The position numbers and the translations under genes were made by a program. Positions 25,011 to 32,048 of a DNA stretch of 39,675 nucleotides are shown here, piece by piece. The stretch is from DATBDM01 sp034664425 (GTDB taxonomy: Bacteria > Actinomycetota > Thermoleophilia > Solirubrobacterales > Solirubrobacteraceae): contig JAXDHR010000186.1 of NCBI GenBank assembly GCA_034664425.1, positions 1-39,675 on the forward strand, read 5' to 3'. How positions within the stretch are numbered: the stretch's first letter is position 1; each line of letters begins with the position of its first letter. The notes beneath the pieces were generated by a model, which saw only the letters and a program-made list of their open reading frames with translations, had not been told where the DNA came from and did no database searches.

Positions 25011-25043
25011 AGCCTACGGCCCCGCCGCCGCGTCTTCTAGCGT
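25011..25043. promoter_or_regulatory. Divergent leaderless promoters, enolase-like gene and DUF2298 gene
   Basis: TAGGCT on the minus strand (complement of 25011-25016) lies exactly 10 bases before ATG 25000. TAGCGT on the plus strand (25038-25043) lies exactly 10 bases before ATG 25054. The same TAGGCT with 10-base spacing occurs before the M28 peptidase gene. Confidence 0.42.
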
Positions 25044-25053
25044 TGCCGCCCGC

Positions 25054-27354
25054 ATGCTCCAGGCGCTCGGCTTCTTCGCGCTCGTCGAGGTGGTCGGCCT
25101 GGCCGGCGCGCCGCTCGCCGGACTGGCGTTCGGGCGGCTGCCCGGCGCGGGGCTGGGATTCGGAAAGCCGTTCGGGGTGCTGCTGCTCACCTGGCTGGTG
25201 TGGATCGCGGCCAGCCTCGGCATCGCTCCCTACGGCACCGGGCTGATCGCAGGTGCGGCAGCGACGCTGCTGCTCGCCGGGATCCTCGCCGCGCTGCGCC
25301 AGCGCGCGCTGGGCCGGCGGCTCCGCAGCGCCGACGCCACGGAGGGATGGCGGTTCCGGCGCCTGGCCGCGCGCGCCTTCGGTGACCCCGATCCCGCACG
25401 GCGCTCGCTGCTGCTCGGAGCGGAGGCGGTGTTCGCCGTCGTCTTCGCGGGCGCGGCGCTGCTCGTCGCCTACTCGCCTGACGTCTGGGGGACCGAGAAG
25501 CCGATGGACATGGCGTTCGTCAACGCGATCAACGCCTCGACGAACTTCCCGCCGCACGACCCGTGGATGGCCGGCGAGCCGCTCAACTACTACTACCTCG
25601 GCCACCTGGCGATGGCGATGCCGGCGAAGCTGCTCGGCACCGCGCCCGACGTCGGCTACAACCTCGCCGTCGCGCTGATCCTCGCGCTGACCGCGACCGC
25701 GGTCTTCACGTTCGCAGGAACGCTGTGGGCCGCCGCCCGCGCGTCCGCGCCGGCGATCCGCGGCGGCCCCGTGGCGACCGGCGTCGCCGCGGTCGTCGTC
25801 TGCCTCGTGCTGGGCAACCTCGCGGGCGTCAAGGCCTGGCTCGACGCGATCGCACCGCCCGGCGACTACGACTGGTTCGCGCCCTCGCGAGTGATCCCGC
25901 ACGCGATCGACGAGTTCCCGTACTTCTCGTTTTTGCTCGGCGACCTCCACGCGCACCTGCTCGCGCTGCCCTTCACCGTGGTCGCGCTCGGCTTCGCCCT
26001 GCAGGTGGTGCTCCGCGGTCCACGTGGTGACGCCGTGCTGCGCGGCGCGGCAGAGGCGCTCGCCGCGGGGCTGACGATCGGCGCGCTCTACGCGATCAAC
26101 TCGTGGTCGTACCCGGTCGCCGCCGGGCTGCTCGTGCTGGCGGTGCTGGCCTGGCTGCGTGATCCGCGCTCACGGGGCAGGCGCACGTACGCGCTCGTCT
26201 GGACCGCGCTCGTGCTGGTCGTCGGCGTGGTGTTGCTGCTGCCGTTCTGGCTGAACTTCGACCCGGCGGCGCGGGGCCTTGCCCTCGTGCACCACCATGC
26301 GCCGTTCGCCCGCTACCTCGGCTGGCAGGCGCTGATCTACGGAGGGCTGTCGTGGATGCTGCTGGCCGCCTTCGCCGGACGCCTGTCGGCTGCCCGCCAT
26401 CGCTGGCGGATCGTCGCCTGGGGCGCGGCCGCGGCGCTGTTCGCGGGCTCGCTGCTCGCGCTGGCCGACCTCGCCGGCCCGGCCGTGATCGTGGCGCTGG
26501 CGCTGATCGCACTCGGCGCCGTCTTCTCGCGCCGGATCGGCGCGGCGGAGCGGATGCTGTGGCTGCTGATCGCGGGCGGCTACGCATGCGTGGCGATTCC
26601 CGAGGTCGTCTACCTGCGCGATTCGTTCGACGGGGGCCCGTTCGCGCGCATGAACACGATCTTCAAGTTCGAGTATCAGGGCTGGCTGCTGCTCGCGATC
26701 GCCGCCGCCTGCGTGCTGCCCTGGGCCGCCGGATGGCTGGGGCGGCGGACCTGGCCGGTCTGGGCCGCGGGCACTGCCGTGGCGCTGCTGCTCGGGGCCC
26801 TCTACCCCTACGCGGGGACCTACGCGCGCAAGGACGGCTTCCGCACCGCGCCGACGCTCGACGGGCTCGGCTGGCTGCGCGTGCGCGCCCCGGGCGACCC
26901 GGCGGCGATCGACTGGCTGCGCGCGCACACGCCCGGCAGCGCTGTCGTGCTCGAGGGCTTCGGTCCCGACTACTCGGCGTTCGGCCACGGTCGCATCTCG
27001 ACCTTCACCGGCCGCGCCACGGTGCTCGGCTGGGCCGGGCACGAGCTGCAGTGGAGCCACGATCCCGGCTCGCGCGAGGCCGACGTCAAGACGCTCTACA
27101 CGACGACCGACGACGCGACCGCGCGGCGGCTGATCGCCCGCTACGGGATCGGCTACGTCGTCGCCGGGCCGATCGAGCGCACCGACTACGGCCCGCACGG
27201 ACTCGCGAAGTGGGACCGGCTCGGCCGTCGCGTGCTCGACACGCGCGGCACGACCGTGTGGGCGCTCAGGCCGGTGGGACCGGGCCGAGCGAGCGGGGCC
27301 ACTCCAGCCACTCCCGCATCCCCCCGGTCGGGCTCCAGGGGTCTCGGGCGCTGA
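25054..27354 (+). CDS. DUF2298 (YYY-motif) polytopic membrane protein
   Basis: This encodes a 766-residue integral membrane protein with many hydrophobic helices. The signature 'EKPMDMAFVNAINAS' and the tyrosine-rich 'EPLNYYYLGH' identify the DUF2298 (Chlor_Arch_YYY) family, known mainly from Chloroflexi and archaea. 'DEFPYFSFLLGDLHAHLLALP' is also typical. The family resembles GT-C glycosyltransferases and is found with Agl23-type proteins, as here. The role in surface glycan or glycolipid synthesis is inferred. The last 30 residues are a Pro/Gly/Ser/Arg-rich tail encoded where the gene overlaps the convergent Agl23 gene by 89 bases. Confidence 0.86.
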   Translation: MLQALGFFALVEVVGLAGAPLAGLAFGRLPGAGLGFGKPFGVLLLTWLVWIAASLGIAPYGTGLIAGAAATLLLAGILAALRQRALGRRLRSADATEGWRFRRLAARAFGDPDPARRSLLLGAEAVFAVVFAGAALLVAYSPDVWGTEKPMDMAFVNAINASTNFPPHDPWMAGEPLNYYYLGHLAMAMPAKLLGTAPDVGYNLAVALILALTATAVFTFAGTLWAAARASAPAIRGGPVATGVAAVVVCLVLGNLAGVKAWLDAIAPPGDYDWFAPSRVIPHAIDEFPYFSFLLGDLHAHLLALPFTVVALGFALQVVLRGPRGDAVLRGAAEALAAGLTIGALYAINSWSYPVAAGLLVLAVLAWLRDPRSRGRRTYALVWTALVLVVGVVLLLPFWLNFDPAARGLALVHHHAPFARYLGWQALIYGGLSWMLLAAFAGRLSAARHRWRIVAWGAAAALFAGSLLALADLAGPAVIVALALIALGAVFSRRIGAAERMLWLLIAGGYACVAIPEVVYLRDSFDGGPFARMNTIFKFEYQGWLLLAIAAACVLPWAAGWLGRRTWPVWAAGTAVALLLGALYPYAGTYARKDGFRTAPTLDGLGWLRVRAPGDPAAIDWLRAHTPGSAVVLEGFGPDYSAFGHGRISTFTGRATVLGWAGHELQWSHDPGSREADVKTLYTTTDDATARRLIARYGIGYVVAGPIERTDYGPHGLAKWDRLGRRVLDTRGTTVWALRPVGPGRASGATPATPASPRSGSRGLGR

Positions 27355-28894
27355 GCCACCTCCAGGCCGAGCCCGGGGTCAGCTCCGAGTAGTCGCGCAC
27401 CCACCAGACGCGGAAGTGGAAGGGCCGCTCCTCGTAGCCCGACAGCTGGCCGCGCAGCCGCGCCCGCGACGCATCGGTGAGGATCGCGATGCCGCCGGCC
27501 GGCAGCGTCCCGGACGCCGACAGGTCCGGGTAGCCGGCGTCGAGGTGGCGGAAGTACCAGGCGTAGGGGAAGGAGGCGCCGTCGGCGGCGTCGACCGTGA
27601 CCGGCAGCGACGAGCGCCCCACGCGGGCGACGACGGCCTCGGCGATCTGCTTGACCTGCTCGGAGGACTGGGTCGACACGAGCAGCTCGCGCGGGTCCGC
27701 GCGGTGCACGGCGTTGACCCAGAACGAGGCGAGCCCGGCGTAGGCGAACGCGAGCACGGCGAGCACGACCCCGACGCGACCGGACCAGCGCCGGCGCGCG
27801 ACCCAGATCGCCTCGACACCGAGGCCGGCGAGCAGGATCAGCGGCAGCAGCGGGTGCATCACCAGCCAGGCGAACTTCTCGCCGGCCCACGAGTAGACGA
27901 TCAGCGAGAGGACGAAGTCCCAGACCAGGAACGCGCGCAGCAGCGTGGGGCGCCGCAAGGCGGCGACGGCGCCGATCGCGCCGAGCAGCACCACCGGCCA
28001 CTCCTCGCCGAGCAGCACGACGACGTAGAAGACGTCCGACTCGCCGCCGCGCCCGACGCTGTGCTGCGAGAGCCAGTACTTCAGGCCGGTGTAGATGCCG
28101 TCCCACAGGCCCGCCGGGTGGGTCAGGAACGTGGTGAAGAGGATCGTGAAGACGGCGATGAACGCGGCGGCGGCGGAGGCCCACGGCACCCAGCCGACCG
28201 AGGCGACCGTGCGCACGAGCTCGACGTCGCGCCAGTTGCCCGCGCGGCGGCGCTGCACCGCGAGCGCGGCAAGGAAGAACGTGCCCGCGACGAAGACGGT
28301 GATGAACGTCGTCTCCTTGGTCGCGAAGGAGAGCGCGAGCAGCGCGCCGATCAGCGCCGGCTGGTGCGGTCGCGGCCGCTCGAGGAACCGGAAGGTGACG
28401 ACGATCAGCGCCAGCGTGATGCTCGCGACGTAGATGTCCTCGCGAGCGAAGCGCGAGAAGTAGAGGTACGTCGGCCCGAAGGCGAGCAGCGCGCCCGCGG
28501 CGAGCGCCCCGCCACGGCCGATCTGCCGGCGCAGGCCGTAGGGCATCGGCACCATCAGCGCGCCCATCAGCGCGGGGGCGAGGCGAGCGGTGAAGTCGCT
28601 GTCGCCGAACAGCACGTAGGCGCCCGCGGTCAGATAGAAGCGCAGCGGCCCGTGCAGCAGCGGGTTGTAGGCGTAGTCCCCGGTGGTGCGGAACAGGTAG
28701 GAGAAGTACGCGTCCTGGCTCTCGTCGTGGTGGAACGGCCGGTCGCCGAGCGCGATCAGCCGCACCGCGATCGCGGCGGCGACCAGCAGTGCCCAGGCGA
28801 GCAGCTCGCCGCGCGGCCGGGCCGCGATGCGCCGGATCGCCGACGGCTCCAGCGCGGCCGCGACCGCCGCGGGCGAGTGCGCGGCGGTGGCCAT
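27266..28894 (-). CDS. Agl23-like/GT-C glycosyltransferase-type membrane protein (TIGR03663)
   Basis: This encodes a 542-residue membrane protein with a GT-C/PMT-like layout. After the first helix it has 'RPFHHDESQDAYFSYLF', whose Asp-Glu pair is the usual catalytic and metal motif in the first outer loop, then 'YNPLLHGPLRFYLT' and 'RFAREDIYVAS'. These match the family annotated 'flippase activity-associated protein Agl23', which co-occurs with DUF2298. It probably transfers sugars from a polyprenyl donor. The ATG shares one base with the stop of the upstream flippase-like gene. The 3' end overlaps the DUF2298 gene tail to tail. Confidence 0.83.
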   Translation of the reverse strand: MATAAHSPAAVAAALEPSAIRRIAARPRGELLAWALLVAAAIAVRLIALGDRPFHHDESQDAYFSYLFRTTGDYAYNPLLHGPLRFYLTAGAYVLFGDSDFTARLAPALMGALMVPMPYGLRRQIGRGGALAAGALLAFGPTYLYFSRFAREDIYVASITLALIVVTFRFLERPRPHQPALIGALLALSFATKETTFITVFVAGTFFLAALAVQRRRAGNWRDVELVRTVASVGWVPWASAAAAFIAVFTILFTTFLTHPAGLWDGIYTGLKYWLSQHSVGRGGESDVFYVVVLLGEEWPVVLLGAIGAVAALRRPTLLRAFLVWDFVLSLIVYSWAGEKFAWLVMHPLLPLILLAGLGVEAIWVARRRWSGRVGVVLAVLAFAYAGLASFWVNAVHRADPRELLVSTQSSEQVKQIAEAVVARVGRSSLPVTVDAADGASFPYAWYFRHLDAGYPDLSASGTLPAGGIAILTDASRARLRGQLSGYEERPFHFRVWWVRDYSELTPGSAWRWLSARDPWSPTGGMREWLEWPRSLGPVPPA

Positions 28895-29787
28895 CAGGCG
28901 GTCGCCTCCGTGCGCAGCGACCGCAGCCGCCGCAGCCCGCCGTAGCGCGACGCGAGCAGCGCGAGCCCGACGACGGTGATGGGAACGACGATCACGAAGC
29001 GCAACATGACGATGAAGGCGACGGCCTGCGCGCCGGTGCCGCCGAGCGCCTTCAGGCCGAGGATGGCGGCGGCGTCCTGGGTACCCGCGTACGCCGGCCC
29101 CGAGGGGATCATCGAGAAGACCGACGCGAGGGCGACCAGGTAGACGCCCTCGATGACGTTGACGCCGAAGCCGATCGCCCCGGCGACCGACATCCAGACG
29201 GCGGTCTCGATCGCCCAGATCACGAGCGTCAGGGCGAGCAGGCGCAGGCCGTGGTGGGCGCGGCGCAGCCCGAGCGTCGAGGCGGCGATCGGCGCCAGGA
29301 ACTCGTGCAGGCGCTGCGCGCGGCGCGCGAGCCGCCAGCCGATCAGGGCGACGACCGCGAGCGCTCCCACGATGCCGGCGACGAGCTCCACCCGGCCGGC
29401 GCCGACCTCGCCGAGCAGCCCGTAGCCGACCACCACGAACAGCACGACGAGCACCGCCACGTCGAGGATGCGCTCGGCCAGCAGGGTGCCGACGACGGTC
29501 CGCACCGACGTGCCGGCGCGCGGCGCCATCAGCACGACGCGCACCGCGTCGCCCGCGCGAGCGGGGAGGATGTTGTTGCCCGCGTAGCCGACGCAGGTGA
29601 TGCCGAGCGCGTCGCGGCGCGACGGCGTGCCGCCCTCGTCGGCGAGCAGCCGCTGCCAGCGCTCGCCACGGACGACGGTGGCGAGCGCGTACAGGGCGAC
29701 GGCGGCCGCCAGGGCGAGCAGCTCGGGGCCGGTGTGGGGGAACTGCGGCGGCCGCTGCTTGCTCGCCCACCACACGACGGCGGCCAC
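28894..29787 (-). CDS. Lysylphosphatidylglycerol-synthase-type transmembrane (UPF0104/flippase-like) protein
   Basis: This encodes at least 297 residues with about seven hydrophobic helices, matching the LPG_synthase_TM family (as in AglD C-termini and MprF flippase domains). Typical motifs are 'YAGNNILPARAGDAVRVVLM' and 'SMIPSGPAYAGTQDAA'. The earliest usable start is GTG 29787, but this begins in the middle of the first membrane helix. The same frame continues upstream without a stop and reads as a good N-terminus from the ATC codon at 29880-29878 (STPAPTPDPVGRRRRAR, then LLAWAGLAVSLLAV). No ATG, GTG or TTG was seen in this upstream stretch, so the true start is probably AUC or the start codon has been lost. 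The gene precedes the Agl23-like gene, with which it shares one base. Confidence 0.82.
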   Translation of the reverse strand: MAAVVWWASKQRPPQFPHTGPELLALAAAVALYALATVVRGERWQRLLADEGGTPSRRDALGITCVGYAGNNILPARAGDAVRVVLMAPRAGTSVRTVVGTLLAERILDVAVLVVLFVVVGYGLLGEVGAGRVELVAGIVGALAVVALIGWRLARRAQRLHEFLAPIAASTLGLRRAHHGLRLLALTLVIWAIETAVWMSVAGAIGFGVNVIEGVYLVALASVFSMIPSGPAYAGTQDAAAILGLKALGGTGAQAVAFIVMLRFVIVVPITVVGLALLASRYGGLRRLRSLRTEATA

Positions 29788-29854
29788 CGCCAGCAGCGAG
29801 ACCGCGAGCCCCGCCCAGGCCAGCAGCCGTGCACGCCGCCGCCGGCCGACGGGA

Positions 29855-30013
29855 TCAGGCGTCGGCGCCGGAGTGCTGATCGGTGTCTCCCAACGGCGAG
29901 TCGTCGTCGGCGTCCGGCTTGGGGGGCGGCGAGTCCTTCGCGCCGCTGGAGCCCTCGGCGCCCTCGTCCGGATCGGGGTTGCGGCGGTCGTCGTCTTCGT
30001 CGAACTGCGTCAT
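29855..30013 (-). CDS. Small acidic hypothetical protein
   Basis: This encodes a 52-residue, strongly acidic and presumably disordered protein beginning MTQFDEDDDRRNPDPDEGAE and ending DSPLGDTDQHSGADA. A good Shine-Dalgarno sequence (AGGAG on the minus strand) lies about 8 bases before ATG 30013, which favours real translation. The end motif PLGDTDQHS looks like a conserved short motif, but I know no function for it. Its last codons overlap the presumed upstream start region of the flippase-like gene in another frame, so the two would be coupled. Confidence 0.55.
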   Translation of the reverse strand: MTQFDEDDDRRNPDPDEGAEGSSGAKDSPPPKPDADDDSPLGDTDQHSGADA

Positions 30014-30073
30014 CTTCGGACTCCTCGGAGTTCGGGATCGGGTCATGATGGCCCATCGGACAGACTGCCCGGG

Positions 30074-30676
30074 ATGGCAGCGGAACCGATCGCGCGCGCC
30101 GTGGAGGTCGTCGTCGGCGACGAGCCCGGCCGCTGGGCCGCACTCGGCTTTACCGTCGATGCGGGCGCGATCGCGGTCGGAGGGGTACGGATCGTCCCCG
30201 CGGGTGGCCCACCGGGACTGCGCGAGCTGCGCCTGTCCGGCCTGCGCGCGGAGCGGCCCGACGGCTTGGCCTTGACGAGCGCGCCGCAGGCCGAGTCTGC
30301 GGCAGCAGCACATCCGATCGGCGCGGCGGCGGTCGACCACATCGTCGCGCTGACCGACGACGCCGCCCGCACGTCGGCTGCGCTCGAGGCCGCAGGGCTG
30401 CCGCTGCGGCGCGTGCGCCGGCCGCCCGAGTCGGACGCGGTCCAGGCGTTCCACCTCGCCGGGACGCTGATCGTGGAGGTCGTCGAGACGGCCGGCCCCG
30501 CGCCGCGGCTATGGGGGCTGGTACTCGTGGTCGCGGACCTCGACGCCGCGGCGGCGCTGCTCGGCGACCGGCTGGCAGCGTCGAAGGACGCGGTCCAGCG
30601 CGGCCGCCGGATCGCCACCGTCCGCCGCACGGCCGGTCTCTCGCTACCGCTCGCGCTGATGACACCGCGCTCGTGA
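30074..30676 (+). CDS. VOC-superfamily (glyoxalase-like) protein
   Basis: This encodes a 200-residue protein with two weak beta-alpha-beta modules of the vicinal oxygen chelate fold. 'AAAVDHIVALTDDAARTSAALEAAGLPLRR' is the typical start of a VOC module, and 'GLVLVVADLDAAAALLGDRL' begins the second. Metal ligands are not obviously complete, so it may be a binding protein and not an enzyme. ATG 30074 starts the first module. The stop overlaps an alternative GTG start (30673) of the following SpoIID gene, so they may be cotranscribed. Confidence 0.68.
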   Translation: MAAEPIARAVEVVVGDEPGRWAALGFTVDAGAIAVGGVRIVPAGGPPGLRELRLSGLRAERPDGLALTSAPQAESAAAAHPIGAAAVDHIVALTDDAARTSAALEAAGLPLRRVRRPPESDAVQAFHLAGTLIVEVVETAGPAPRLWGLVLVVADLDAAAALLGDRLAASKDAVQRGRRIATVRRTAGLSLPLALMTPRS

Positions 30677-30714
30677 GCCGCAACCTCGGCGGCCGCGGGC
30701 GGTTGTCACTCCCG

Positions 30715-31836
30715 ATGCGCCGCTCCCTGCTCGTCCTCACGCCGGTCCTCGCGCTCGCCCTGGCGGCGCCCGCCTCCGCCACCGTCCGTGTCGACGGCCG
30801 CGGCTGGGGCCACGGCATCGGCCTCTCCCAGTACGGCGCCTACGGCTACGCGCTCGAGGAGGCGCGCGACCACGCGTGGATCCTCCAGCACTTCTACCCC
30901 GGCACCGACCTCACCCACGGCGGCAGCGGCCGCGTGCGGGTCCGGCTCACGCGCTCCGCGCGGCCCGCGCTCTGCGGCGCGACGCGGCTCCGCGACGCCC
31001 GTGGCCGGCGGCTGGCCCTGACCGCCGCGCACGTCTACCGCGTCAGCCGCGCCGGTGGCGCTCGGTATGCGGTGCGCGACGTCACGAGCGGGCACCTGCG
31101 CGCGCGGGTCGCCGCGCCGGCGACCGTCAGCGGCGGTGCGAGCTGGTGCCTGCGCGGCCGCGCCGACAACGGCGTCCGCGACGGCGCCTACCGCGGCTCC
31201 GCGCAGCTGCTGCCCGACGGGCGGCGGATCCTCGTCGTCAACCGCGTCGGGCTCGAGAGCTACCTGCGCGGCGTCGTCGGTGCCGAGATGCCGGCCTCGT
31301 GGCCCGCGCAGGCGCTCCAGGTCCAGGCGGTGATCGCCCGCTCCTACGCGTTGCGCGCGCGGGCCGCAGGCGCCCCGTACGACCTCTTCGCCGACACGCG
31401 CTCGCAGGTGTACGGCGGCGTCGGCAGCGAGGTGCCGGCGGCGAGCGCCGCGGTCCGCGCCTCCCGTGGCGAGGTCGTGACCTACGGTGGCGAGGTCGCG
31501 CAGACGTTCTTCTTCTCCTCCTCGGGCGGGCAGACCGCGGCCAATGAGGAGATCTGGGGCACCGCGCCCGTCCCGTACCTGCGCTCGGTGGCGGACCCGT
31601 ACGACCGCCTCTCGCCCTACCACCGCTGGACCGTCACGTTCCGCGACCGCGAGGCGGCGCGCCGGCTCGCCGACGTGTCGCCCGGCGCGCTGCGCTCGCT
31701 GAAGGTCGTGTCGCGCACCGCGTCCGGCCGCGCGGCGGTCGTGGCCGTCCGCGGCAAGCGCGGCACTGCGCGGGTCGCGGCGTCGACGATCCAGTCGGCG
31801 CTCGGCTTGCGCAGCACCTGGTTCTGGTTGCGCTGA
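30715..31836 (+). CDS. SpoIID/LytB domain-containing secreted protein
   Basis: This encodes a 373-residue protein with a Sec signal peptide (MRRSLLVLTPVLALALAAPASA). The mature N-terminus carries 'GRGWGHGIGLSQYGAYGYA', the GHGxGxSQ motif of SpoIID/LytB proteins, here placed before the core domain. The core follows with 'GLESYLRGVVGAEMPASWP', 'LQVQAVIARSYALRA' and 'SSSGGQTAANEEIWG'. SpoIID is a lytic transglycosylase acting on denuded glycan in endospore formers. In non-sporulating actinobacteria the family is presumed to act on the cell wall. ATG 30715 places the signal peptide at the N-terminus. GTG 30673, which overlaps the VOC stop, would add 14 residues. Confidence 0.86.
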   Translation: MRRSLLVLTPVLALALAAPASATVRVDGRGWGHGIGLSQYGAYGYALEEARDHAWILQHFYPGTDLTHGGSGRVRVRLTRSARPALCGATRLRDARGRRLALTAAHVYRVSRAGGARYAVRDVTSGHLRARVAAPATVSGGASWCLRGRADNGVRDGAYRGSAQLLPDGRRILVVNRVGLESYLRGVVGAEMPASWPAQALQVQAVIARSYALRARAAGAPYDLFADTRSQVYGGVGSEVPAASAAVRASRGEVVTYGGEVAQTFFFSSSGGQTAANEEIWGTAPVPYLRSVADPYDRLSPYHRWTVTFRDREAARRLADVSPGALRSLKVVSRTASGRAAVVAVRGKRGTARVAASTIQSALGLRSTWFWLR

Positions 31837-31851
31837 CACAGGATTCGAACC

Positions 31852-31906
31852 CGATCGGGCGTCGATCGGCCTGGACGGATCCGGTGCGATCCGGTACTTT
31901 CGATCG
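31852..31906. repeat. Cluster of GATC-containing short repeats upstream of the 40-residue ORF
   Basis: Five GATC sites lie within 55 bases. CGATCGG occurs at 31852-31858 and 31863-31869, GATCCGGT at 31878-31885 and 31888-31895, and CGATCG at 31901-31906. Paired copies are 10-11 bases apart, about one helical turn. A -10-like TACTTT (31895-31900) sits inside the cluster, 10 bases before the small ORF. This arrangement resembles an operator array for a repressor or activator. Confidence 0.4.
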
Positions 31907-31910
31907 TCCG

Positions 31911-32033
31911 ATGGCTGGCACCCGCCTTCACCTGATGCCCACGCTCGCGCCCGTGTTCACGGGCCGCGCCGCCGCGTGGAGCGACGTGAAGGCCCCCATC
32001 GCGACGCCCAACGTCCAGCCGCGCGCCTTCTAG
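31911..32033 (+). CDS. Possible 40-residue small protein
   Basis: The short open frame MAGTRLHLMPTLAPVFTGRA and onward (ending NVQPRAF) starts 10 bases after TACTTT and stops 15 bases before the HARE coiled-coil gene, so it would be the first cistron of that transcript. I do not recognise it. It is neither clearly hydrophobic nor clearly a signal peptide. It could be a leader peptide or an uncoded 5' region. Confidence 0.3.
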   Translation: MAGTRLHLMPTLAPVFTGRAAAWSDVKAPIATPNVQPRAF

Positions 32034-32048
32034 CGGACGGAGCTCACC

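Noticed and set aside
30673..30714. GTG 30673 as the SpoIID-protein start
   Set aside because: It overlaps the preceding stop in a coupling-like way, but the 14 added residues would disturb a clean Sec signal peptide starting at ATG 30715; it is kept only as an alternative.
31790..31920. A complete tRNA gene on the minus strand
   Set aside because: Only the T-loop consensus is present; no pairing acceptor stem or anticodon arm could be found.
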